Shown here in pieces: positions 46,461 through 57,623 of a stretch of DNA of 64,000 nucleotides (positions are counted from its first letter, which is position 1; each line of letters starts with the position of its first letter). The position numbers were made by a program, and so were the translations under genes. This stretch comes from Prototheca cutis (taxonomy: Eukaryota > Chlorophyta > Trebouxiophyceae > Chlorellales > Chlorellaceae), in the NCBI GenBank assembly GCA_002897115.2, contig BCIH01000002.1:2113551-2177550 (forward strand), written 5' to 3'. The notes beneath the pieces were generated by a model that worked only from the letters and a program-made list of their open reading frames with translations, was not told the origin of the DNA and did no database searches.

Positions 46461-49400
46461 TCACGCGGTCTTGGGGTCGGACCAGAGCGCCGCCAGCTCA
46501 GCGTGGGGCGCATGCCGCAGGAACGCCCAGGCCAACCCGGCAAACCAGGGATGTGCCTTGACTTCCTCCGCGCCAGCCCGGGAACCCAGGCGCTGTTCCG
46601 GGTCCTGCGGGTGTGTTTTGGGGGTAACGGTGCAGGGGGGGTTTACTGCGTCCCCTTGATACCAGGCCCAGTTTTGCCACCAACGGAGAGACATGACGCC
46701 CTGCACAGCCCATCCGGACCTTGTTCAGCAGGCGCTCCACAAAGTCGCGAGCTTCCGCTGAAATGGCGTTGGCACTTCCGGTGTTATTACCTCCTGCACC
46801 AGCACCAGCACCACCGGCAGCGCCGCCCTCAGCACCGCCCACGTCGCTCGGCCACACAACACTAGCCATCACGATGTTTCGAAAGGTGTCGTCGCGGCGG
46901 TGGCCCAGAAACGGTGTGTGGCCGACCAGGAGCTCATAGACCATCACGCCCAGCGACCACCAGTCCACTGCGGCATCATGGCCCCTGCCAAGAATGATCT
47001 CGGGGGCAATGTACTCCTCCGTACCCACAAACGAATTCGTCCGGCCCCGCGGCAGCACAGAGATGAGACGCTTGGTCGATGGTGGTGTTCGAGTTGTGGT
47101 TGTCGTTGTCGTGGCGGCGCCGCCGCCCGACGACAGGGAGGCTGGACGAGTAATCGACTCTCCTTCCCCGCTGCCCCCCGCCTTTGAAACTTGCTGCTGT
47201 TGCTGTTCCTTCAGAGATTTCGGTGGTATGGCTTGCTCAGCGTCGCTGGTCGAGCCAGCACCGAATGATGCCCCCCTCGCCTGTTGCGTGTCCCCAGTGC
47301 CAGTGCCAGCATCGGTGCCAAGCACACCAGCGCCCAATCCAGTCGAATCTCCCAGCATGAGCAGCGCCACATCAGTGGACGGCATGCAGGCCGCCAAGTC
47401 AAAGTCTGCGAGGCAGATGCACCCTTTCCTGTGCAGCAGCACGTTCTCCGGCTTGAGGTCGCGGTAGACCACGCCTTTCAGGTGCAGCGCCTGCAGCGCC
47501 TCCACCAGTTGCGCGGCGCAGGTCCGGGCGCCGGGCTCATGCAGCCGCCTTCCCGGCAGTTTCCCCAGCGCGCCGTGCAGCTCCCCGCCCTCGCAGGCGT
47601 CCAGCAGAAAGTGGATGTGCGTGTCGCTCTGAAGCGTCGCAAACAGCGACACGACAAAAGGGCTGTCCAGGCACTGCAGTACCTTGAGCTCCGTCAGTAT
47701 CCGACCATACTGTCGGTGGTGGGTGGGTGGGTGGGTGGGAGGGTCACCGCCTTCAGGAATTTGATCCACTCACAAATTCAAGACCATTTAATAACGACTG
47801 AAGACCATTTGACTACAGCACAACACCTTGTTGCGCCGGAGCATGGCGTGCTTTCCAAGGCTCTTGAGCGCAAACTTCTGCTGCGTACCAACCAGCTCCA
47901 CGAGGTCGACGGTGCCCACGTCGCCGACGCCCAGATGCCGCAGACGTTTGAATAATCGCAGGCGCAGGCCCCCAGCGGACCCGACAGCATCTCGTAACGC
48001 TGCGGCCTTGGTGGCCAGACGCGCATCCGCAGACGCATGCGGCCCCAGCGTGTGCACACGGTCACCGAATCGCTGCCAGGGGTCGCCCTGCACTCCCTGC
48101 CATCTCATGTGACCCAGCGCCAACCTCACATCATCTGCCGCCGTGTGGCCTGCAGCGTCAACCCCCACAGCTGTAGCATATCCACCAGCGTCCTCTGTCC
48201 CCCGACGCCCGGCTTCTGCGCTTTCCACCTCGCCCGTAACGTCGACTTGGACACCAACGAGAAACCGCTCGCCGTCGCCAGGCCCATGGACGGGGGCAAC
48301 AGTCAGCTGATTCCAAAAGGGTGTGCCCCCCTTGCGGTAGTTGAGCAGGCACGCAGTCGTCTCGTGCCCGGCGTGCACTGCCTCCTCGAGTGCCGCGACC
48401 GCGGCGGTGTCCGTGCCAGGCCCCTGGAGGAACCGGGGGTTGCGGCCCAGCACTTCGCCCCGGCCGTACCCCGTCAGGTCCAAAAAGCCATCGGATGCAA
48501 AGATAATGGGGCAGTCGGGGAGCGAGGGGTCGGCGATCACAAATGCAAACCGGATGCGTTCCACAGTTGTCGCAAGATCCATCGCCACGCGTGGGACACT
48601 GGGAGTTGGTGGTGGCGGGGCAGTGGCCAGCGATCCCAGCGACGGCGTCGTTGGAACGGTGCCACGAGCTCCAGCAGCATCCGCCAACGATGCACCTGTC
48701 TCCGTGTCTCCTGCAGATGATGGCAGCGGGCCTGCAGCCACGCTGGACTGGTCTTTCAGCGTCTTGATGTCCGTCACACAGTCATCCAACTCGGGCGTCT
48801 GGCCTAGCCCCAGCGGGGGCGCTCGGCCGCCGCCACCCTCTTCCACCGCTTCCAGGACCTGTGACATCGTTGGCTCTGCCAGCGACCGCCGGAGCCGGTC
48901 GTCATAATCAATCAGCGACGGTGGCGGCGGGCCCGGGGTCGCGTGACCCGCAACCTGGTGCGGGGCCCCAACAGGGCCAACCTGCACCCGGCTCGTGACG
49001 TCCAGCTGAACTCCCACAAATTTTATCACGCGGCCTGTAGCGTCGTGGACAGGGGTCATAGTCAGCAGGTTCCAGAAGGGTGTGCCGTCTTTTCTGTAAT
49101 TCAGCAGCCGCGTGCAGATGGGCCGGCCGCGCTTCAGCGCCTCGTGCAGTCGGCCCACCGTCGCCGGGTCTGTGTCCTCTCCCTGCAAGAACCGGCTGTT
49201 GTGGCATGGAGAAGCACAGGAAAGGGTGGGTGTTGGAGAAGAGAGGGGGGGGCCTGAAGGCAGCCACCTGACCGACGGCCCGTTGCGCCAAGACCTACCA
49301 GTTCTTGCCCAAGATTTCCTCCCTGCTGTAGCCAGTCAGCTCGCAAAACCTGCACGGGATTATTCAAGTAGAGATTCGCCCAATGGCACCGATAACTGGG

Positions 49401-49678
49401 TGAACACGAGGGGTGGACAAAGGCAATACCGAGTTGCCATCATCAAGCAGGGAATCACCCCAAACCCTAAACCAGTCACTTGTTCCGTGGGCAGCGACGC
49501 ACGACCCGGTTCCGTGTGTGCCATCGCAAGAGCTGTCAAAGGACCGTTTCATGCGCCACCCATCGTACCCATCGCTGGCAAACATGAGCGGCAGATCGGG
49601 CAACGTGGCGTCCGCGACCACAAAGGTGTGCCGGACCGCCGACAGCACGCCGGCCAGACTTTCGGCCACAGGCGGCAT
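46461..49678 (-). CDS. PHOT: Phototropin-like blue-light receptor kinase with altered LOV2
   Basis: Five exons, 49569-49678, 49299-49349, 47827-49195, 46720-47709 and 46461-46604, join in phase and give 887 residues. LOV1 (about 15-125) has the photoactive motif GKNCRFLQG; its Cys54 codon is split by an intron. LOV2 (about 265-375) reads GRNPRFLQG, so the cysteine that bonds FMN in the light is Pro307, while LNYRKGGTPFWN is kept. The AGC kinase follows: LGVGDVGTV, FALKSLGK, YRDLKPEN, DFD, a long activation-loop insert, and TNSFVGTEEYIAPE. All kinase residues are intact. Phototropins are plasma-membrane photoreceptors in green plants. The ATG at 49678 sits right after an acceptor-like CACAG, so an upstream exon may exist. 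Confidence 0.94.
47717..47740. repeat. GGGT microsatellite in a phototropin intron
   Basis: A short tandem run of GGGT units lies next to the acceptor of phototropin exon 4, on the plus strand. Confidence 0.75.
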
Positions 49679-50285
49679 CTGTGCGGCGGGCCAGCATCGC
49701 GGAACGTTCGATTAGGATTGGGGTTTAGATCATATGAACATCGGACATGGACCGACACCCGCTCACGGCCGCCTTGCTCGAACCTGCGCCATGTGGGCCA
49801 TGCTTGTTCCGGCGGCCTTGGCCTCCGGGGGCCGATGTTGGTGCTGCTCCTAAGAACGGCGCTGATGATAGGAGATAAAATGAATTTGGGTTTTAATCAT
49901 ATTTGTCGACTGTGCCAAGAAATGCCGCGCCTGACGTTTGGCCCCGGACAAAAATGGATCGAACTGATCGTGCGTCCTTGCGCGCTCCACAGCGACGAGG
50001 ACCATCTTGAACGCCACGCAGCGCTCGTGGATCACATCATTGCGCACTGTACCCAGTGCCTGCAATGACATAGCCTTTCATTATCGGGATTCTTCATGGT
50101 ATCCGAATGGAGCGGAAGCTGGGGTGGATGTGAGGCGGTGTCCCACGAGCCGCGGTGTCAGCGGGCTGTGCTCCCAGCCCAGATCACGACACGGGGCCTG
50201 CACGGGTCCCTGTCTCAGCGTGCCTGGAGCACAGTTCCAGGTTGCATTTCACACTTGTGCAAGCATTACCTGTGAAAGCCCGAGC
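49679..50285. promoter_or_regulatory. Divergent intergenic region, phototropin and MMAA
   Basis: 607 bases separate the starts of the two genes. It may hold both promoters and any 5' exon of phototropin. An open plus-strand frame runs through part of it, but its upstream portion has no recognisable content. No specific motif is claimed. Confidence 0.45.
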
Positions 50286-51766
50286 ATGATCTCGAGACAC
50301 CTGGGACGCGTGCTTGACTGCACTGCGGCGAGCCCTGCCTTGGTGAGGGCCTACTCCTCCGCAAGTGAGCCTGGTGCATGGCATGCGGCCTTGAGTATAA
50401 TCATGGTGCACTACCTTTTGGACGGTCTATGTGAATTTATTCAGACCAAAACCACCCTGTTGATGACTCCCACTGCACAGTGGCGGCGGCAGCAGCACGG
50501 CTCCAGGACTTGTACAACTCGGCTGATGTGGCGAGCCTCGTGCAAGGCATCCGGGAAGGGAAGCGCGTTGCCCTAAGTCGGGCCATCACCCTCGTGGAAA
50601 GTTCCAAGCCAGAGCACAAGGATGCGGTGAGGGGAGCATGGGACACTGGGGCTTGCACCGGCGGATTGCGCTGGTGGTAATGGTGCTGTACTGTCTGTGC
50701 TGCTCGGGGGGTCGTGTGTCTACGTCGAGAGCCCAAGCACCTGCCAACTCCTTTATTGACTCCAGGCAGCGGCTCTCTTGGCACAGCTGACCGAAGACAA
50801 AGCGGCAGCACCCAGAAAGGGCGGCTTCCTCAGGGTCGGGGTCAGCGGCCCCCCGGGAGCCGGAAAGTCCAGCCTGATGGAGGCGTTGGGCTGTGCGCTC
50901 GTGGAAGCTGGCGAGAAAGTGGCCGTCCTGGCCATCGACCCCTCCTCCGCCCAAACAGGTGGCTCCATCCTCGGTGACAAGACTCGGATGGCCAAGTGAG
51001 TGCATGGACATGGATCTGTTGGCACTTCTGTTTGGGGGATTTTGGGGGGCCCACTTTTGTCAGCCCCTCACATCACCACCACCATCATCACCACCCCAGA
51101 CTGAGCTCTCTGGATAATGCATTTGTGAGGCCGACGGCGACGAGGGGAACATTAGGTGGCGTGGCCCGGGCGACGGCTGATGCGGTGACGCTGTGTGAGG
51201 CCGCAGGCGCGGGGTGGATGCTGATCGAGACGGTGGGTGTCGGTCAAAGTGAAGTCGCAGTCGCACAGCTGTGCGACTGCATGCTGCTTGTGATGCCCCC
51301 CGTGGGCGGGGACGAGCTCCAGGTGATCAAGCGTGGGATCATGGAAATGGCTGACGTCGTGTTTGTCAACAAGGCCGACGGGTCAACGGCGCTCCCTGCC
51401 AAACGAGCTGCCGCGGCGCTGCGCGGGACCATCCATTTCCACCGGCCGCGCCGGCGCGGCTGGGCCGTGAAGGTCATGACGGGGTCCGCCCTTACGGGGA
51501 GCAACGTCGATACGCTGCAACAGACGCTGCGGGAGTACCGCGACGCCATCGCTGAATCGGGTGAGCTCCAAGAGGTCCGGAAACAGCAGGCCGTGGAGCT
51601 GACCTGGAAGGCAGCGGAGGAAGGCGCGCTGGAGATGCTGCGGCAAAGCCAAGGCGTGAAGGCCACGCTGCGCGCGCTGAGGCCCCGGGTCGAGGCGGGG
51701 GAGCTGGGCGTCCGCCCCGCCGCTGAAGCCCTCCTCGCAGCCCTGCGCGTGGACTGGGAAGAGTAG
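50286..51766 (+). CDS. MMAA: MMAA/MeaB-type G-protein chaperone of methylmalonyl-CoA mutase
   Basis: MeaB/MMAA GTPases load and protect adenosylcobalamin in methylmalonyl-CoA mutase in mitochondria. Four exons, 50286-50364, 50481-50626, 50766-50995 and 51100-51766, join in phase and give 373 residues. Residues 1-26 (MISRHLGRV... ending RAYSSA) look like a mitochondrial presequence. The G domain has GPPGAGKS (103-110), [29 protein letters not shown] and NKAD. The C-terminal helical dimerisation arm follows. The exon 1-exon 2 junction creates an internal in-frame ATG (A|TG) at residue 27. Finding this gene implies a B12-dependent mutase elsewhere in the genome. Confidence 0.93.
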
Positions 51767-52417
51767 GGGCCAGTGTTGACAGGATTCTCCCAAGTCGACG
51801 CGACGACAGCGATCTCGTCGTGCAATGAGAACAGTGAGCTCTTTATGCCCGTCGCTCACTCGCTGTTACGGCCGGGCGCGCATGGTTTTTACAACTAGGG
51901 GGAGGGTGACGTTTCAGGAATTGGTGTACGTCCGTCAGGACAGGTGTCGTCAGGTGCTGTGACGCCGTGAAAGGCGGAGTGGAAGGAGGTGTCCCGTTGG
52001 GGCCAGCCGCGGCCTGGGCCTGGGTACAACACTCCAGAAAAGGGAAGGCGGCGGGTGAATGGAATGCAGGGGGCAGCCGGTCTGGAAAACGAAGAGTGGA
52101 GCGGAAACAAAGCTGCGGTCATCTGGTCGGGCTCCAGGTCGCCGGGCGCCCATGGGCATCGGCACCGTGAACTGGTCGGCTCAAACACGGTGTCGCGTGT
52201 TGATACTGTCAGCGAAAACTGGGCCCCAGGTTTCTGGTGTGGATGCCAGAGTCGAGGAGGGGCCATCCATCAATTGCAGAGGTCCAGGACTGGAGAGTGG
52301 CTGGGCTGTCAGTGGTGCAAACACTGACAGCAAGGCGCGCTTGTGCCTCTCCCCAGGCCCCAAGCAGCAGCGTCGTCGTCGTGGGTCGCTTGTGCGCGGG
52401 GTCATCGAGCGAGCACG
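51767..52417. other. Convergent intergenic region, 651 bases
   Basis: 3' flanks of the MMAA gene (plus) and the LIN37-like gene (minus). Plus-strand frames run through it but show no domain. Confidence 0.5.
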
Positions 52418-53553
52418 TCATGTCTCCATCGGGGCCCCGGGGCTTGGCGCCTCTGCCCCCGATTCGGGCTTGGGCACCTCTGCCGGGCTGTCGGCCGGCG
52501 CAAGGCACCGCTGCACCTCCTCCCGGCTCCGGATCAGCGCGTTCAGGTACTCGATGCTCGCGGCAGGCAGCTTGCCAGCACGCCGCCGTCGCTCCAGTCG
52601 CAGCTCCCGGCAGGCTTTCCAGTGCTCCAAGTTGTGCTTCAGCAGCTCTTCCACGCTGGGTGCAGGGTCTGACGGACCCAGCTCCAGGGGGGGNGGGGGG
52701 GGGTAGTCTGGCACGCCCCGTGCCGAAGGCCCATCGACGGCCTCATCCCACCGTCGGCCGCTTGGCTGAACAACGTACGGCTGCAGGATGATTGGGAGTG
52801 TAGGCATTGTATCAACTTTGCCGTCGACCCTCTTTTCATTAGTCGGTGTTCCTCGGGTTGGAGGAACCACTGCTCAACCACTTTCCCAACAGCGCACACA
52901 TCTGCATATCCCCACCCCCACAAGAAAGCACCCAGGGGCTCACCTCCTGGACGTAGGGAATGTCGGGGGCGTTGCGGACCCAGGCACGCATGAGTGCGTA
53001 GAGGGACGGTGTCTCCGTACCCGGGGGGGGCAACCGCACCCGTCGGTCCGAGATGGTCACCACATTGGCGTCGGTGCCGGAGCCATCCAAGTACCCACCG
53101 ACTTGCACCCACGGTGGTCTTGCCGGCAATGGCGAGACCGCCATAGGAGTGCTGTGCCTGGACTGTCCCAATGCCCTGCAGCAACGTGCATGGGTAATCA
53201 CCACTTGTGAACAGCTGCGCGCTCTGCGCTGGATCTGTGGATGCAGGGTGTAGCTGGCACCAGCCACCCTCCCATTGCATGTCGCCGGCACTGTGCGGAC
53301 CTCACGCACCAGAGTCAATCTGGGGCTGGATACCCGCGCATAGACTCGCCTCCATGACCCCAGTCCCGGAACGAGCCCCACCCAACCGACCCAGCTCCGG
53401 CACCCCGGATCCCTGCCTGCTCGCGTCCTGCAAGCTGGACGCCTGTTGATTGAGAGGATCCCTCGCATTTGGCAGCACTGAATTGTCAGGCGCACCGTCC
53501 TCCCGCTTCACCGCCTGGGAAGACGAGGCGTTTGCCGTCTCGAGAGCGGCCAT
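52418..53553 (-). CDS. LIN37-like subunit of DREAM/MuvB complex (tentative)
   Basis: Two exons are secure: about 52944-53175 and 52418-52780, joined in phase 0. The first carries WVQVGGYLDGSGTDANVVTI and then TETPSLYALMRAWVRN, which resembles the short conserved block of LIN37, a scaffold of the MuvB core that represses cell-cycle genes. The second has HNLEHWKACRELRLERRRR and ends in a Pro/Glu/Ala-rich tail. A probable first exon starts at the ATG at 53553 (MAALETANASSSQAVKRE, Ser/Gln-rich), but I could not match its donor phase to the next exon. One ambiguous base at 52684 lies in a G run inside the last exon, so the frame across a proline stretch there is uncertain. The family call rests on remembered pattern only. 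Confidence 0.5.
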
Positions 53554-53990
53554 TCAGCGACCAGGTCGTTGGGTCAGGGGTCCCTACATCCCCCTCGGCG
53601 TCACTGCTTTTGTCATGAACGCGTCAACAATTCGGTGATTAAAAACTGCGGCATGCCCACAGGACCGCAAGACTGCTCTGAGGTGTTTGGGAGTTGCAGA
53701 CGTGCCCCTCGATTTCCCGATGCTCAGTGCGCCGGCTCGCATTTCGCAACGCAAAGGGTCACGGGCGTTTGTTGTGTTGCACACAGGAGCCCGCCTGTTC
53801 TCTGCTCAGACATTCTCATCTGACAGAATTCGGATTCATTACAAAACTTCTTTTTTAGGAAAATAGATCCTCAAAACTGTTCATATCAGATAGAAGTGAT
53901 GCGCTGGGGCCAGGGGAACAATATGCGAGGCCTGCCCGGAAACACGAGGTGCTTGCTTGCTTGCGTGGTTTGTGCAACGACAATCCCTGC
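53554..53990. other. Intergenic, 437 bases, tandem minus-strand genes
   Basis: It lies between the fusion-enzyme stop and the LIN37-like start, and should contain the LIN37-like promoter. I see no other gene. Confidence 0.5.
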
Positions 53991-56619
53991 TCACAGCTTG
54001 GCATCGGCCGCCGGCACGGTATCCTTGCTGATGCGCACGCACACCTGCGTTTGGTATTGGAGTGGATCGGGTGTGAGGCCGTTGGTTCTCTTCCCGCAAC
54101 CCACCCCATGATGATAACATCTACCAGTAGTAGAAGAACAAAGAAAGTACCACCGACGACACCACCATTCTCCTACCTTGCCGACAGAGTTGCCGCTCTG
54201 AAGGCGGTCAACAGCGTCCGGAACGGCCTCCAGACCGACGTATTCCGGTTCGTCCATGATGATGCGCAGCTTGCCCGCGGCATGCAGGGCCACGAGCTTG
54301 TCCAGGTGCGCCTTGAACTGTTTGCCGTACTGCACGAGGAAAAACCCGGTCACGGAGGCGGAGCGGGCGAGGAGTTTCTCCGGCAGACCGATGTGGGGTT
54401 GGGGCTTCCAGCCGCCCTCGGCCTTGTACTGGCTCATGGCGCCGATAACCAGGAGCCGACCCTTGGGGGCCAGGGCGTTGACGCAGGTGGTGAACCAGTC
54501 GCCGCCGATCGACTCCCACACGACGTCCACGCCCTTTGGGTACTCACGGCGCAGGACGGTTTTCAGGTCTTCCTTGCGGTAGTTGATCACACGATGGGCC
54601 CCCAGCGAGCGCACCAGCTCCGCCTTGTCCTCGCCACCGACCGTGGCGATGACGTGGCACCCGGCCATGGCCGCCAGCTGGACGCAAAACTGGCCCGCGC
54701 CGCCTGCAGCGGCAGTAATCAGGACCGTCTCGCCCTTGCGCATGTGCCCGGCTTCTTCCAGCCCGATGCTGGCCGTCAGGCCCGAGGTCAGCAGCGCGAC
54801 GTACTGCGCCAGCGGCGCGGGGAGCGGGAGCAGCGCGCTGGCTGGGCGCACGGTCAGCTCAGCAAAGCTCCCGGCCGTCATCGTCGCAACGGCCTGCCCA
54901 GGGACGTAGCCCCGGACCCCCCGACCCACCGCGGCAATCACGCTCACCGCCTCGAATCCCGCGGCATAAGGCAGCTGCGACGCCGCTTCGGCCACGGAGG
55001 AGTGGTACCGCCCGCTGGTGTAGTTGACGTCGCTGGCATTGATCCCGGCGTACACCGTCCGCAGCAGGACCTGGCCCTCGCCAAGCGGCTGCGTGGCCAG
55101 CGGCCAGTCGGAGAGCAGGGCCGTCGCGGCACGGAACTTGTTGCTCAACTGCTGCACTGCCACCGCCCGTGTCGTGGATGGCAGGGTAGAACCACCGGAG
55201 GGGAAGCCGGCGCGCGCCCAGTCGCGCCACGCCGCGGGCGCCACGGGGGCGCTGCTCTTCGCCACGTTCCTGTTTGTCGCGTAGGGCCCAGGGTTTTAGG
55301 TTTTGGAGCTGGGCTCATACTGCGGTCTACTGCTGTGCTGAGGCTTATTCCTTTTCTTTGACCCAGGAATATTGTTTTTTGTTGTTGGTAACGTGCTTGA
55401 GAGAACGCTGCCCTTGAGGGCAACCGCCAACCGTCACCAAAACCATACCTGAGGATGAGGGAGGCGGAGATGGGCTGCTGCCACTCACCCGTGAGACGGA
55501 TGACAAGGCACTGCCCATTGCGGCGCGGTTCGAGGATGAGGGCCACGGCGCCCTCGGCCACGTTCTCCGCGGTCAGCATGCGCTTGTTGGCCGGATCAAA
55601 CAGGGCCGAGGCAAAAGCGTCGCCCTTGGCACGCACGTTCCGGACCAGGGGTGTGTCAGCAAACTCCGGGCACAGCGCGGACACACGGATGTTGTAGCGG
55701 GAGAGCATGGGGCCAGACAGCGAACGTGTCATGTGCACGACGCCGGCCTTGGCCGCGCCGTAGACAGGGCTGGGGGGCATGGGGAAGAAGCCACCCGCGC
55801 TGGCGACAGACACAATCACGCCCTGCGACGCGCGCCGAGTCCCGCCGGGGGCCATGGCCTGCGTGCACACGCGCACGCCGTCAAGCACCGCCGTCAGGTC
55901 AATGTCCAGCGTCGCCCGCCAGCTGTCATCCTTGGCCGTCAAAAGGTCACCTTCAGAATTTTGGGGGTTTTTGGGGGAGCTCTTCGGGGGAGTTTTGGGG
56001 TGGGGATTTGGAATTTTGAGCAGTGGAGGGGGTCGAGCGAGACGCACACCCACCTTATCAAAGGCATCCAGAAACCCTCATTAAGACACCCCCCAACCCC
56101 CCCACCCAAACATACCGCGCTCGGCGATGCCGGCGTTGAGGACGGCAATGTCCAGGCCGCCGCAGCGGCGCACGTGGTCGGCCACCGTCGCCTCTTGCGA
56201 GGCAGGCGAGGTGACATCGCAGCGGACAGCTGTCGCCAGGGGACCCGCCATCCGGGCCGTCTCCTCTGCGCCCTTGACGTCCACATCAGCCACCTGGGTG
56301 AATGGAGGATGGTTGTTTGCTTTAGGGGGTGCGCGGGCGGGTGACCGGGAGTGCTTTCCAGGCAAGCGGGGCTGCTGGGGTGATGAAGGGAGTACCAGCC
56401 TCCCCAGCCAACCCACCTCCTATAACCCACCAGAAAGAAGGCCCCTGCACCAGCCGACAGTCAGGTCCACGAGTAAAGCCCCAAGCATGCAGTATTGAAC
56501 TACGTTCACATGCTCACCGTGACCTGGCATCCCAGCTTGACCAGGGCAAGGCAGATCGCGCGGCCAATGCCGCTGCCACCCCCCGTCACGAAGGCCGACT
56601 GGCCCTTGAGCGATGCCAT
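53991..56619 (-). CDS. Fusion of HPGD-like SDR and PTGR3/ZADH2-like reductase, with C-terminal AKL
   Basis: Five exons, 56518-56619, 56116-56293, 55449-55950, 54177-55269 and 53991-54044, join in phase and give 642 residues. Residues 1-260 are a short-chain dehydrogenase: TGGGSGIG at 12-19, NAGIAERG, and YxxxK as YGAAK (Tyr157, Lys161). The order PVYGAAKAG, RVSALCPEFADT and VAEGAVALI resembles 15-hydroxyprostaglandin dehydrogenase. Residues about 262-642 are a zinc-free medium-chain reductase with GINASDVNYTSGRY, TAAAGGAGQFCVQLA and KGVDVVWESIGG, resembling PTGR3/ZADH2. The C-terminus DAKL has a peroxisomal PTS1-type AKL, as human ZADH2 ends in SKL. A second, stronger-looking donor lies 40 bases earlier (exon end 55489) and would truncate the protein after the SDR. 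The natural substrate is unknown. Confidence 0.9.
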
Positions 56620-57623
56620 CGTTCGGCTCTCTCGTGTCGCTTTGCACAAATCTACCTACTTATTGCGTCTAGGATATTGGTAAATGCAAACGGCAGGAAT
56701 CATCTTGCGGCATTTTGTGGATGGCGCCCTTCTCTGGATCATCATAGCCTTTCATAAGCGGGACGTGCGCGTCCGACCTGGCGAATTTCTCCGACACAGC
56801 AGCAGCCTTGCCAGGGGCGACAGATTGGCACCGCCGTTCGGGAACGGTCCTGCAAAATTCATGTCCAAGGGAGAAATCGGCGGACTCATCGCAAAACATT
56901 CATTGTTTTTGTTCGTAGCCTCAAATACGCTCCTGCCTTTGCTGCATGTGGAGCGTTACCCTCTGTTGGCGCCGCAGCTACACCGCCAGGGCGGATGCAG
57001 ACTACCGGGCTAACATGAGGCTGTCACGCAGACTGAAGGCGTCACGATCGCGCCAATACAGTGTGTCGATCGGTACATTGCCTTTTGATTTGACACTCGT
57101 TGCCGGGCCGATACATGGCAAAGTGCAAATACTCGCTGCTGGGAGCACATGCTGCTGGGAGAACAGGGCACACTCCTCTGCTCATTGCTCACAAGCAAAG
57201 GCACATCTTGCTAGTATGTCAGCCGCATCGAACACCACAGTATGAACAGAGGTCAAATTCGCAGGAATGCTGCTAGCACCCTGTAATTAGCCTGAGGGTG
57301 GCAGCGTTGAGCGATATGGGCACAGGGCGATTAACAGCATGACTGCCCGGGGACCATGTGAGAATGTCAAAGGCAACGTTACAGAGCGACAGGACAATCC
57401 TGAAAAGCTGATGCTCATTCTGTGTTTAATTTATATGTTTGTCTAGTGTATTCGTATAGGTTCGGGGAATCTCCTTTCTCAGGTGCATCGTCCATCCAGC
57501 AGGGTCTCCATGGCCAGGTAATCTCATGGCGAGACCAGGGGCGGCGGGGCAGCATGCAAGCATCCGATCTGGGATAACCAGAAAATGTAATGAAGGATCT
57601 TTCCAATGTTCATGACAATGCAG
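56620..57623. other. Divergent intergenic region, about 1 kb
   Basis: It separates the fusion-enzyme start (minus) from the EndoG-like gene (plus). It should contain both promoters and probably the first exon of the EndoG-like gene. No independent gene is supported. Confidence 0.5.

Noticed and set aside
53949..55361. 470-residue open frame on the plus strand
   Set aside because: It is antisense to the reductase half of the fusion enzyme, whose motifs and splice phases are clear on the minus strand.
50060..56770. Shared ATAGCCTTTCAT string at about 50068 and 56745
   Set aside because: The match is only about 20 bases with no shared flanks, so it may be chance; a genome-wide count would decide.
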